Below are positions 22,887 to 33,929 of a DNA stretch of 64,000 bases, in pieces; position 1 is the stretch's first letter; each line of letters starts with the position of its first letter. Origin of the DNA: Cycas panzhihuaensis (lineage: Eukaryota > Cycadophyta); assembly GCA_023213395.1 (NCBI GenBank), contig CM041465.1, positions 45,081,741-45,145,740 of the forward strand, written 5' to 3'. The notes beneath the pieces were generated by a model. That model had not been told where the DNA came from, searched no databases, and worked only from the letters and a program-made list of their open reading frames with translations. The translations under genes and the position numbers were made by a program.

Positions 22887-23140
22887 ATTATATTTAAAAA
22901 AAAAATGTTTAGTTTTATTTGTGGCTTCATTAAATCACCAGATTTTCTCATGTTATATAAATATAATTTTTTTTTTTTAAATATTTCTTCCGTGATATAC
23001 ATATTGTACGAATATTATTGTTTTTCAACTAAAAAAACTCAACACTTTTGTCATCTTTCCTTAGTTTGGAATAAACTCATAAGAATAAACAGCATCATAC
23101 TCAGATACAAATATATATACATTTTATTTATTTAATATAT
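22013..23140 (+). other. Leader 1 of E1
   Basis: AT-rich untranslated leader rich in repeated TTTAGATCTRT words. It aligns almost throughout with leader 1 of E2 (25437-26640), including the position of the TA microsatellite and the shared end AATAAACTCATAAGAATAAAC. No coding function is visible; the 22815-23135 reading frame is only translated microsatellite. Confidence 0.75.
22824..22884. repeat. (TA)n microsatellite in leader 1 of E1
   Basis: About 30 uninterrupted TA units. E2 has one at the homologous position. Confidence 0.98.
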
Positions 23141-25023
23141 TTCCTTCATCCAAGACTTATTCTATCGTCTCTCTCTCTACCAAAGTAACAGACCTTCCAT
23201 TTAGTTCTTCTAGTATAGAAAGAACATTATCAGAGAGACCAAAAGATATGAGGGAAGTGTATGCTTCCAGATAGACCTTCTTGCATTTTTCTCACAAGCT
23301 TTGAAGCTCCCCAAAGCAAGATTAGCATTTAAACACTCTACATAGTCTCCTTAAGCTTCTGCATGTGTGCCATCATCATTGTATATTCCTTCATCATACA
23401 TTTTGATATTTGCAATTTACTTTATATACACTACCTTTTTTTCCATGGTGCTAGCAATTGACTGAAATTTTCTAGGCAAATTAGTGCTTAAAGATTTCAT
23501 ACTGGTAGTTGTAGCTGCAAGGTTTGCCACCACTACTACTAACACCACACCCCATTCTAAATCTGTGGCTCAAACTTCCCAAAGAAAAATAATAGACCAA
23601 AAGAAATCAGCAAAACCTTGTAAAATCTTGGAGCTCCTCGCCTAGATCTCATTGAGGTGGACAAATTTAAGTAATTTCTAAAATATCTGTAATTGAACTA
23701 TGAGCTATCCATCCTCCCAACAACTTGCCATCCTGTCTCCATCATTATTTTCCCATCTGTCTACCAAATCTAGTGGGAAACTTGGAAGCATCAAATTGAT
23801 CAATAGGTCCAATCCCACTATAGCCTTCTAGAAGCTTCTGGTAATAAGTATCCACATTGTTACTGAATACAGACACAAGCTCTCCCCCTCTAGCCACTAT
23901 CGATGAATGTCCTTCTCCCTACACATGTACTCGATCATCACTATAATAACACAAAATCTAGAGCGGCTGCATGCCGAGAAGAAATTCAGTAATAACATAA
24001 CACGACAACATAGAACAACATACTTATATTCCTTCATAAACAACTACGTTACCATTTTGGTCTAGGGAATCGAATAGGTGAGCTCCTGGGTGAATTTTGC
24101 CACCAAGTTCCAACATCTGATGGCTTAATGACTACTGTCTTCAAATCAATTCTATAAATGACATTCAAAGCAAAAATCAATGTCATCCTTCTAATGTGCT
24201 CAACATCCCCTCATAAAGACATTTGAGCAGTGAGATAAAAACCTCTTCTTTACTGTGGTTAAAACTTCCCAGCTTTAAAAGTAGTTTGTCCTACACAAGC
24301 TTTTACCTAAGCAACATTTATTTTCTAAACATTTTAAACACATTGAGTCATGGTACATAACTTGCCAAATTGGATATTTACACATAGGAACAATTCTGAG
24401 GTGTAGAAATTGCCTTTTTAAGATCAAATCCCTTAATATTTAAATATATCCCATATTATCTTGTAAGTGTTCCTAACAGAACAGGATGATAAAATGAAAA
24501 AGCTAACACACTGTAAAAATGATTATGAATTATGAGTTCCCATAACTACCTAAGATGATAAGAAAATCATCTTTAAAATTCTGAGATCTACAAGATTGCC
24601 TTCTTGGCTAACGTGTCTGCATGACTAAATCAACTGGGGTATTAAACTTGGACATGGTTGGTAACTTTGACCTTATCAACTGAGCAGCATTACAAGCTAT
24701 ATAAACAGCCTCTATGTTTTCCAGTAGTACATCTTCCTTGAAGATTTTTAGAAATAGTGCTTGGGCCTGAAGCTTCATTTGCATTTACCAACAACAGTTT
24801 GCCATGAGAAACACTTTGTTAATGTGAAATAAACAAAAAAAGAGTTAAGTTGAACACCAGTTTCTTAAGTAGCTTCTGCTTATGCATCTATAGCATAATA
24901 TTCATCAAATCTTAGGTTGAGTCATTCTTCAGTTCCCTCTACAAGCACATGCCACGCGACACGCATTGCATAGACAACACACATCGACGCATTTACGACA
25001 TTTCATAGTGATGGTGGTGGCGC
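23140..25023 (-). pseudogene. Antisense gene-like cassette in E1, source unidentified
   Basis: Between leader 1 and leader 2 lies about 1.9 kb that reads as coding fragments only on the strand opposite the element. Readable pieces, with stops between them, are: VARGGELVSVFSNNVDTYY and IDQFDASKFPTRFGRQMGK (about 23740-23930); RRMTLIFALNVIYRIDLK and SDVGTWWQNSPRSSPI (about 24070-24210); IEAVYIACNAAQLIRSKL (about 24640-24740); and GDYVECLNANLALGSFKA (about 23290-23350). They look like dispersed exons of one or more host genes, separated by intron-like AT-rich DNA. I do not recognise the gene. The right end (24940-25023) is CG-rich and resembles the end of E2's cassette (28290-28400). E2 inserted at that boundary. 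Confidence 0.5.
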
Positions 25024-25422
25024 CGTTGGGGTTAATGCTCATCACCCCACTCCCACCTTCCAACTAGGACTGTACACCTCGCTCTCATCAATTAACACAT
25101 GTAGGTGCTCATATGTGAAGGTAAGTATAAGGTAAGGTTGATTTGATTTGAGTTAAGTTCATTCGAGTTAAGTTAAGTTATATTTTATTGTTGTTTGAAT
25201 TTTAGGGATTGAGGAGTTTTCCTCCTCATCCAAATTATATATTTGGAGGGGTCTGCAACCCTGGTGTCTTTAGACACTGCATACTTTTGGATATTTGTAA
25301 TGCTCTCTCTACAAAAATAGATTGAATACAAAAGCTATTGTGTTTATGCAACAATGATATATTGATCTATGATTATTTTTGTTTATGTTCTGCCCTGTTC
25401 TCCATCATTTATTTTTCTAATA
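25024..25422 (+). repeat. 5' LTR of E2
   Basis: Aligns with 33551-33924 and with the E1 LTRs. It carries a short extra GTTCATTCGAGTTAA duplication at about 25156, TATA-like AATTATATATTTGGAGG, and the end TTTTTCTAATA. Confidence 0.92.
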
Positions 25423-25424
25423 TT

Positions 25425-25436
25425 TAGTATCAGAGC
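25425..25436 (+). other. Primer-binding site of E2
   Basis: TAGTATCAGAGC, the initiator-Met primer site with one G-to-A change. Confidence 0.88.
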
Positions 25437-26372
25437 AGAGATTGCTAAATTATTAAAGTTTTTTTTGAAGAAGAAGGAAGATTTATTGGCATTTGAAGTA
25501 GATCTACTCACAAGCTATCAAATATTGGTTATATTCATTTTCTGCAAAATTTATTAGCGAGTTTCTTGTATTTTTTATCACAGATATAATTATTCTTAAG
25601 TTATACTTGTGAAATAACAAATATATTTTAAATATTTTTTTAGATCTATATAGGTGCATAGCTACAAACATCAAATATCAATTTTTTATCACTCTACAGA
25701 TGTTTTGTCAACAAGTTTTATATATTTCTATCAAATATTTGATATTTTTCAAGCATATTTTGTTTATTTATCCAATACTTTTTTTTAGATCTCTGCAGGC
25801 ATATAGCTGCAAGCAATATTTATTCAAGTTTTCTTTAGATCTACTATATATTCTTCAGATATGCTTATTTTATCAAATATTTGACCATTTTATGGTTTAT
25901 TTTGTTTATATCTGTAATATTTACCTCAGATCTGTAATATTGGCTACAGATCTGCAATATTTACTTTAGATCTATAATATTTACTTCAGATCTATAATAT
26001 TTATTCATGTTTTATTTAGATTTGTTATATATTCTTCATATCTGCTTATTTTATCATATATTTGACTATTTTTTCAAGTTCTTCTTTCAGATCTGTGTAA
26101 GTTTTGGTGCATATTTAGCCTAACAAGTTATATACTACAATAGATCTGTCTACTAGAAAAATCTGTTTAAAGTTTCAACCTTTGTGGAAGAAGATCCCAT
26201 CTTTGGAAGTCAACTTGCTACAAATTTTTTTTTTGATTAGACAACTTGCTACAAATTAGCCACAACTACGTTACCAGGTTTTTTATTTTTTATTCAGATC
26301 TAAACATATATTTTCTCATTTCTTTAATATATCTGCTCTAATATATTTGAAAGATTTCAGATATATACATAC

Positions 26373-26438
<66 letters not shown>

Positions 26439-26640
26439 CTCTCTGTTATATTTTAAAAAATTATTGGTTTTATTGTGGCTCTATTGTGTAAAGATTTTAG
26501 ATATAAATACATATACACTTCTTACATATTCCTTTTCAATTGAAAAAAAAAAAACTCAAATATTTTTTGTCATCTTTCCTTCTTTTGGAATAAACTTATA
26601 AGAATAAACTGCATTCATTTCTACAACTATTGAGGAGAGA
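25437..26640 (+). other. Leader 1 of E2
   Basis: Homologous to 22013-23140, with the same reiterated TTTAGATCTRTAATATT words (about 25915-26005). No gene. Confidence 0.75.
26363..26436. repeat. (ATAC)n(TA)n microsatellite in leader 1 of E2
   Basis: ATAC/CATA units followed by about 25 TA units, at the position equivalent to the TA tract of E1. Confidence 0.97.
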
Positions 26641-27158
26641 AACAAAGCTATTTTGTATTTGAAACAAAACCAGCTGACTCCACAATAGTAGGACTGTAAT
26701 ACATTTAAACTAGTACTCTAGCAAGTAAAGCAAGCCTTATTTTCTTACTTTTAATACAAGTCAAAGTATTATAATTTTTTCTTTGGAATAATTCCTAAAG
26801 GTTGTCTCTATAACTATTATCATAAGTCATCATTGTTCTTCTTTGGATTTTTTTTTGTTGGTTTGAAGTCGTCAAGTCATTCTTGTAGACTATATATTTT
26901 CTAACACTCAGCATCCATTGGCAATACTATATCATCTTTTTGCTAAAATAATATGGTATTGAGTTTGAGATCTTTCTATCAAAATGATCAGCTCTTGGTC
27001 TCCATCTTTTTCATTTCCTTAATCCTTTTCTGTCACTATACAAGCAAGACAGTTTTATTAGATCTCAACACTCAATCTCAAACACTCTCAACCATTTGAG
27101 GCATATAAACTTCACAAAGTAACCATAAAAACTAATAAATATTTACTTTATAATTACC

Positions 27159-27720
27159 CTAGTCTAGAACACCCAATAGTATAGACAAGTTACATAGAAA
27201 CCAACCCATATAGCATATTACATTCACATCCAAGAAATAAGAAGCTACTGTACACTTGTCATGAAAAGATCCTTGACAAATTTGGCACCAGACAACTTTT
27301 CTGATCAACACATCTGTGTTGCAGTGACTACACATACATTTCTCACAGCTCTCTACCTTCATCAAGAGAAAGGAAAATATTTCCTTCCTGGAAGTCTTTA
27401 ACAGTCTTCTCTTATCCTTGCAGAATTGTTTCAAACCTTTTCTTAGGTATCCATTAAGTGCCAGCCTCTCTTCATATTCCTTGAGAACATACAGGGGCAA
27501 ATGAGACTCATTTAGCTAGTACTTGTTCCTATAATCTGGAGATCTCCAAGCTTATCTCCATGCTTGGTAATATGTGTTGGAATTACTTTATGTTTCCTAA
27601 AGTCCAACAAATACTTCACCACACCTCCTTCAAAGCTCTTCACATTAATAGTTACATTCTTGAAACCATGTAGGTTCGATTTGACATAAGAAGCGCCATA
27701 TTTAGCTAGGTTAGTCTATG
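27159..27720 (-). pseudogene. Captured PHD-finger-like host gene fragment in E2
   Basis: On the strand opposite E2, 27159-27500 is open for 113 codons. Upstream, in another frame (about 27530-27700), lies VTINVKSFEGGVVKYLLDF then HITKHGDKLGD. The open part reads LPLYVLKEYEERLALNGY, a Lys-rich stretch, then a Cys/His cluster CEKCMCSHCNTDVL..CQICQGSFHDKC, the C-x2-C...C-x2-C...H-x2-C spacing of a PHD-type zinc finger. Plant DDT/PHD proteins of the PTM type have a similar block, but I am not certain of the family. The change of frame near 27510, between NESH and the upstream piece, could be a lost splice site or an indel. It is a fragment, not a gene: no promoter or remaining domains are present. 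Confidence 0.6.
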
Positions 27721-27967
27721 AGCCACATTTAGTTGGGTTAGTCCATGAGCCTTTCCTTTAGTTTTTTGAAATTTAAACACTAGCAGGCATTAAAAAAATA
27801 AAATAAATAAATAAATAAAATAGAAACACACAGCAGATCTACGAGAGGGGCCAACAAAATTACCCACATTCATACCAAGCTACCTCCACAGATCGTTAGA
27901 GCCCATAGATCTCTTCTAAGAGTGAGCAACTCAAAATAAACAATACAACTTCCCTTAGTTTATAGCC

Positions 27968-28310
27968 TTAAACACTCAAAATAACATGGTGCAAGTGATC
28001 CCAAGGGTGATTTCTTGACACATAACCCAACTTCATAATATCTGCACTTGCAAGAAGAGATTGAGTTATCCATTTTGCAAGCTTATTAGCATTGTTTTTC
28101 AGCTCAGTTGCCAAAACCACACCTCGTTGAGTTTCTAATTTTTGGTGCCAATCAACTCCAGCAAACTTAGGACCAAATTCATTGAGAACATTTAAAGTCA
28201 GGAAGGACATCTGCCTCCTCACTTCCATAACACCATGAACCTCACACCTGGCAACAAGTGATGTGTCTTTGTCTAATTTCCAGCGCTAGTAACGATAAGC
28301 AACAGATGTA
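27968..28310 (-). pseudogene. Captured fragment of translation initiation factor eIF3 subunit D
   Basis: Antisense to E2. Reading upstream from the ORF start at 28228 continues the same protein: TSVAYRY.RWKLDKDTSLV, ARCEVHGVMEVRRQMSFL, NEFGPKFAGVDWHQKLETQR, ATELKNNANKLAKWITQS, and IMKLGYVSRNHPWDH..HVIL. This is the conserved C-terminal region of eIF3d, the eIF3 subunit that contacts mRNA caps, with the hallmark VDW.QKLETQRG and ATELKNN. About 110 residues of a protein of over 500 are present. The match stops at HVILSV, before the rest of the C terminus. One stop stands before RWKL. I infer capture of a host transcript or gene segment by the element. Confidence 0.85.
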
Positions 28311-28403
28311 CCGTGTAACAGCACACAACATGTAGGTTGCGTGACAGCAGCGTCTACACAGTGTAGTAGTAGTATCAGAGCGGGGTAATCATGGTGGCCG
28401 CGT

Positions 28404-29587
28404 GTTTATTTTTGTTCAAACGTTTTTTATTTTTTATATTTTTATTTTTTATAAAGTTAAAAAAAAAAAAATCTTATAAACTTTTAAATCCAGGGTTTAA
28501 AGGTATAAGCCCCATTAAGACTCTATCCCTCAGTCACTTTAACTCACATGACTGTTAACTATCAAAAGGGGCTAATTCACTTTATTATAAAACTTTTCTT
28601 TTTTATTTTTAAAAAAAAAATTTCATTTCATATAGGGTACTTGGCAATTTTTTGCTATGACTTCTCACAGGATCATCAATTTCTGATGAAACACATCCCA
28701 TTGCATCCAAAATTTTCTGAGGTATAATTTTAATTGGTCATATGACCTATTTGGAGCTGATTTGACCAATTTTTAGTCAGTTTAAAGTCAGTCAGTCATT
28801 TTTAAAGTTGTTTTAAATTATTTTCATAAAATCACTTTTTTATCATATTATATTTTATCATCAGGAGATTATTTTCTATCTGGATCTATTCCACAGTCAT
28901 CTATTATCAGCAAACTTTATCACAATCTATTCATTTTATTTTTTTAGATTTATTTTAATCATTATTTTAATCGATGAAAGTGACACTTTATCACTTTTTA
29001 AACATTTTACCATAAAAGTACTTGTTGCTAATTTTATTATAACTTTTCTGTTTTACATCAGAATTTAGATCCATCAGTTTCGTTGGGAAAATGATTTACT
29101 CCTCTTCGAATTGACATAATTATTTATAAGTTTTAAAGTGTTTTTGTTAAATTTTAAATCCATCAAAGTTGAGGTTCTTAATAGCCTCTAATTTGTCACT
29201 ATTGCACATTTACATATATTATTTTTAAAATTTTTTAAACTGAAAATATATTAAACAACTTTCTAAACTATACTTGACTATTTCACAGTGTTCTACAAAT
29301 TTTTACTAGCATTTTTATAATATTTTGAGTCTCAGGCTCCTGTTAGGCCTCAAAAAGAGGACTGTACCTTTGGTTCATTAAAATATTAACTTGTAGGAAC
29401 CCATTTTCAAAACTGTCAGTTCCATTGAATAGTTCTTTCATTGATCTTAATACTAGTATAATTTCACATTATTCTAACATTGTTTAGTATAGCTTTGAAG
29501 CTGCTAAACTTGAACATCAAAGTATATCCTAGTAGGTTTATCTTAAGAACCTTTTATTTTTCATCATCAAAGTTTCAATTCAGATTT
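28404..29587 (+). other. Leader 2 of E2, left part
   Basis: Untranslated region aligned with 29849-31357 (E3), 33930-35627 (E1) and, more distantly, F (about 42000-42800). Recognisable shared words include CATTTCATATAGGGTACTT, TTTCTGATGAAA and TCATATGACC. It is interrupted by E3 at GATTTGCATA and continues at 32545. Confidence 0.75.
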
Positions 29588-29592
29588 GCATA

Positions 29593-29848
29593 TGTTGGAG
29601 TTAATCATCATCACTCCACTCCCACCTTTCAACTAGGATTGTACACCTCATCAACTTCAATTTAGACATGTGATACTCAATATATCGAGGTAAGTTAAGG
29701 TAAGTTTAACTTTGATTTAAGTTAGTTTCATTTGAGTTAAGTTAACTTTATTTTATTATTATTTTAAATTCAGGGGTTGAGGAGTTTCCCTCCTCCTCTA
29801 AATTATAAATATTGAGGGGTGTGCAACCCTGGTGTTTTTAGACACTGC
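29593..29848 (+). repeat. Truncated 5' LTR of E3
   Basis: About 256 of 428 bp remain, matching 32112 onward up to the GACACTGCC/GACACCACC region. Confidence 0.9.
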
Positions 29849-31357
29849 CCTTAAAATTTCAGTCTTTTATTTTGTTATTCTTTTATTAAGTTTTAAAAAA
29901 ATAAAATAAAATTGTACATTATTTCAAATCTAAGTTTAAAAAACTAAATACCCTTTTGGTCTTTAGCTCCTAGTCCTGCGTCACCTCACGTGACCTTTAG
30001 CCCATTTCAAAAAGTTTTTTTTTTTGACTTTATAACCTTTTTTTTCTTTTATTTTATTTTATTTCTTTTACTTTACATAGGGTTATTGGTATTTTTTTGC
30101 CATAACTCCTCACTAAGTCACGAATTTCTGATGAAAGTAATTTCATTGGGTCATAAATTTTTTGTAGATCAATTTTGACTAGTCATATGACTAATTTGGT
30201 GCTGATTTGACCCCGTTTCAGGTGATTTAAAGTCAATCAGTTCCTTTTTCAACATTTTTTAAACTTTTTATAAAATCATTTTTTGAACTGATTGTATTTT
30301 ATTACCAGGAAACTATTTTCTACTCAGATTTATTCTAAAGTAATCTACATTTAATAAACTTCATTTTTCATATTTTATTTTATTTTTTAGAATTCATTTT
30401 GACCACTATTTTAATCGCCGAATGTGGAATTTTAGTGGTTTTTAGCATTTTTCTTAACATTTTATCATAAAGGTACTTGTTACTATTTCTGCAATAACTT
30501 TTTTGTTTGACATCCAAATTTAGTTTCGTTAGTTTCATTGGGAAGATGACTCAATTCTCTTTGATCTGATATAGTTTTTTATACATTTTAATGTATTTGT
30601 ACTAATTTTTAAATCACTCAAAGTAGAGGTACTTTATTACTTTAAACCTGCCATTTTTTACACATTTTATATATATTTCTCAAAATGTTTTAGTTGAAAG
30701 TATATTAAGAAGTCTTCTCAATAATATTTAATTATTTTTCAGTATTCTATAAAGTTTTATTAACATTTTTATAAGTTTTTGAGCTCCCTGCTCCTGTTAG
30801 GCCTAAAAAAAGAGCATATTTTTTTTATTTACCAAAACTTAACTTGTAGGAACCTGTTTTCAAAACGGTTAGTTCCATTAAAATAATATTTTATTAATCT
30901 TCATACTGGTGAGGTTTCATATTCTTCTAACATCATTTAGTATATTTTTAAAGCTGTCAAACTTAAGGTTATCTTCTAACCCTTCTTTTAAAAAAAAAAA
31001 ATTCTTCATACTCCTTATATTTCAAAGTAAAATATATATATTTTTTAATTTTTTTAGTATTATATATTATTATCAAGGCTAAGTATTTATTGCATTAAGA
31101 ATTTACATTTATTCATTTGCAGAGGATCTAAAGGTTAAGGTCTTATTTTAGATTTGTATCGTTAAAAGAATATTGGTATATGATTTCAAAATTGCTTCTA
31201 TATTCATTATTTCCTTATTACATTTAGTTTGTTTATCTTCAAAAGGCATTACATTTCTTTTGAAGAGTATATTTGACATCATATAAGTTTAATCACTTAT
31301 TGACTTTATTTGATTTGCTAAAATCATACTTTATATGTTCTATATTTTTTTTATAAT
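29849..31357 (+). other. Leader 2 of E3
   Basis: Aligns with leader 2 of E2 and E1, starting at CTTAAAATTTCAG. No gene; poly-T and poly-A rich. Confidence 0.72.
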
Positions 31358-32029
31358 ATGGCACAATTACCTATATTTGATGGGCAAAAATTTTTAGAAT
31401 AAAATAAGGTTATGAAAAACTATTTTATTGCACATTATTTATGGAAATATTTACAAGATGACTATGATGTTAGTATTAAGGAAAACATTAGAAAGGATAA
31501 TGAAACATTAGCATTATTATTTTATACTATTTATGATGATATTTTTTCAAAGGTTTGTGAATTAACTACTTCTAAATCAGTTTGAGATGTATTGATTTCC
31601 ACTTATGGGGGAGATATCCTCCATGTATTTGATAATATTTGTGTTAAGCATGTGAGATAGGTGATAGAACAGGTAGATCATGATGACAAAACTAATGAAG
31701 ATTCAGATTAAATGCAAGACTAACTTACTACACAAGGATTTGATCCTCCATTTGAGGGGGAGAATGAAAATGAATCCTATGACATGATGGAGAATGAATC
31801 TGATATGACAAAAAAGGAATCTTATGATATGACAGTTGTTGACAGCATACAGATTACAAAAGATAAAGTTCAAATTAAAATTTTTCTCAATGTTCCAGTT
31901 GACAAAGTTAAAGTTGCATCTATACATATATACTTGAATCAAGCATTATTTACTTACAACTTTTTTGAATCACTTCATGATATAAAGACATATGTTGCAA
32001 GAAGGTTGAAGCATGTTGATAAAAATTAA
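31358..32029 (+). pseudogene. Short gag-like ORF of E3
   Basis: ATG 31358 starts MAQLPIFDGQKFLE, stop (for Trp), NKVMKNYFIA, then LWKYLQDDYDVSIKENI, TLALLFYTIYDDIFSKV, and a stop-containing DVLISTYGGDILHVFDN. This is the N-terminal pattern of copia gag proteins (FDG.N...W...M...L.. LW). From 31784 the same frame is open to 32029 and includes DKVKVASIHIYLNQALFTYN. About 224 codons against 350 or more for usual copia gag, with no zinc knuckle. E1 and E2 have the same short ORF, so the shortness is ancestral. A protein like this might package element RNA into particles supplied by another element. Confidence 0.75.
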
Positions 32030-32097
32030 AATTTTAAAGTTTTTTTCAAGTACAAGTTCCATAAGTTCAAGGAAAATATACAAGTGTTTGTGATGAA

Positions 32098-32111
32098 ATT
32101 AAGAGAGAGAA
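32098..32111 (+). other. Polypurine tract of E3
   Basis: AAGAGAGAGAA immediately before the 3' LTR. Confidence 0.8.
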
Positions 32112-32539
32112 TGTTGGAGTTAATCATCATCACTCCACTCCCACCTTCCAACCAAGATTGTACACCTCATCAACTGTAATTTAGACATGTGATGATCAAC
32201 ATGTCGAGGTAAGTTAAGGTAAGTTTAACTTTGATTTAAGTTAGTTTTATTTGAGTTAAGTTAACTTTATTTTATTATTATTTTGAATTGAAGGGTTAAG
32301 GAGTTTCCCTCCTTTCCCAAATTATAAATATTGAGGGGTGTGCAACCCTGATATTTTTAGACACCACCTTTATTTGGGAAATTTATATTACTTACATTCT
32401 CACAATGGGTTGAATATAATGATTTCATGTTTATGCAACTATGATACTATTGTGATACATTGATGTATTGATGCAATATTGATTTATGGTTATTTAATAT
32501 ATGTTCCGCCTTGTTCTCCTGCAAATATTTTTTCTTATG
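32112..32539 (+). repeat. 3' LTR of E3
   Basis: Complete 428 bp LTR ending TTTTTTCTTATG, followed by the target copy GCATA. Confidence 0.9.
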
Positions 32540-32544
32540 GCATA

Positions 32545-33536
32545 ATCAAGAGGATCTTAGTTATATTTAAAATATTTCTTATATATTCATTCATTATATT
32601 TCAAATTTTATCTAAAATTAGATCTTATAAGTTTATCATTTATTTGAAAGGTATTTTTTATTCATCCTTGTTGAAAAGATCATTTCCTTATTTGCATTCA
32701 CTTTCCAAAGGTAATTTTTCACTTTCAAAGGGCATTCCATTTCTTGAGTATATTTGACATCATATAAGTTTGCCATTTATTGAGTTCTTTAACTTAGTAA
32801 AAGCATATTCTTTTTTTTATATATTAAAGTTTTTAGTAAAATAGTAATCAATCTTCATAAAGTACAATTTCCTATATTTGATGGCCATAATTTTTCATAA
32901 TGGTATCAAACAATGCAACATTATTTTATTACACATGATCTTTAGAAATACCTACAAGATGAATATGATGTTAGTATTAAGGAAAACATTAAAAAGAACA
33001 ATGAAGTCCTAGCTTTATTATTTTGCATTATAGATGATAATGTATTTTCTAAGGTTTGTAAACTAATAACTTATAAATTCATATGTGACATATTAATTTC
33101 TACTTATGGGGAAGATACCCTTAATAAATTTAATATTGATATTGTTGAGTATGTGAGACAAGTGCCAGAGCATGTAGATTATAATAATAAGACCAAGAAA
33201 GATTCAAGTCAAATGCATAATCATCTTGTTGCATAAGAACCAGATCCTCTATTTGATGGGGAGAGATATGATGATATAACAGTTGCTCACAATACAAAGA
33301 CTTTAGAAGATAAAATTAAAGTTCGAAGTTAAGGTCAAAGTTATAGACACACTTCTACATTTGAATCAAGCTTTATTTACTTATAATTTTTTTGCACCAC
33401 TCAATGGTAAAATGACACACGTTGCTATGAGGATGAGAAGAGTTAATAATTATCAAGCCAAAAGATAAATCTTTAAAGTTTTTTTCAAGTATAAATTTTA
33501 CAAGTTTAAAGAGAAGACAAAGTGTTTGTGATGACC
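32545..33536 (+). pseudogene. Leader 2 remainder and gag-like relic of E2
   Basis: Leader 2 resumes at 32545. The gag-like relic begins about 32841, where the ATG of E1 is ATA. It reads VQFPIFDGHNFS, stop for Gln, W..TMQHYFITHDL, KYLQDEYDVSIKENIKK, IIDDNVFSKVCKL and ILISTYGEDTLNKFN, with scattered stops and a frameshift after about 33325. The conserved C-terminal segment (THLHLNQALFTY-like) is still recognisable at about 33345-33390. It is the most decayed of the three copies. Confidence 0.7.
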
Positions 33537-33539
33537 ATT

Positions 33540-33550
33540 AAGGGGGAGAA
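33540..33550 (+). other. Polypurine tract of E2
   Basis: AAGGGGGAGAA adjoining the 3' LTR. Confidence 0.85.
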
Positions 33551-33924
33551 TATTGGGGTTAATGCTCATCACCCAACTCCCACCTTCTAACCAGGAGTGC
33601 ACACCTCACTCTTATCAATTTACACATGTGGGTGCTCACATGTGAAGGTAAGTATAAGGTAAGGTTGATTTGATTTGAGTTAAGTTAAGTTATATTTTAT
33701 TGTTATTTAAATTTTATGGGTTGAGAAGTTTCCCTCCTTCCCTAAATTATATATTTGGAGAGGTGTGTAACCCTGATGTCTTTAAACACCATCTACTTTT
33801 GGACATTTGTAATGCTCTCTCTACAAAAATGGATTGAATACAAAAGCTCTTGTGTTTATGAAACAATGATGTATTGATCTATGATTATTTTTATTTATGT
33901 TCTCCATCATTTATTTTTCCAACA
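33551..33924 (+). repeat. 3' LTR of E2
   Basis: Starts TATTGGGGTTAATG and ends TTTTTCCAACA, followed by the target copy GGTGC. Confidence 0.92.
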
Positions 33925-33929
33925 GGTGC

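Larger units (their letters stand above)
29593..32539 (+). mobile_element. E3: shortened gag-only LTR element inside E2
   Basis: Bounded by LTR sequence at 29593-29848 and 32112-32539, with an exact 5 bp target copy GCATA at 29588-29592 and 32540-32544. Its 5' LTR is cut at GACACTGCC and joins directly to leader 2, so the LTR end, primer site, leader 1 and any cassette are missing. Leader 2, gag-like ORF, polypurine tract and a full 3' LTR remain. The LTRs begin TGTTGGAGTTAATC, a subfamily slightly different from E1/E2. Confidence 0.88.
25024..33924 (+). mobile_element. E2: gag-only LTR retrotransposon with gene-fragment cassette, hosting E3
   Basis: Second full copy of the E family. LTRs are at 25024-25422 and 33551-33924, and the target copies GGCGC (25019-25023) and GGTGC (33925-33929) differ by one C-to-T change. 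The order is primer site, leader 1, antisense cassette with eIF3d and PHD-like fragments, leader 2 (split by E3), gag-like relic, polypurine tract, LTR. Without E3 it is about 5.9 kb. The 5' LTR starts CG and the 3' LTR TA instead of TG. It inserted between the cassette and leader 2 of E1. Confidence 0.88.

Noticed and set aside
22815-23135. A 106-codon + strand ORF rich in Tyr-Ile
   Set aside because: It is the translation of the TA microsatellite and AT-rich leader; E2's equivalent frame is not conserved as protein.
27159-27500. The PHD-like ORF as an intact host gene
   Set aside because: It is confined between E2's leaders, lacks the rest of any such protein, and its upstream continuation is in another frame.
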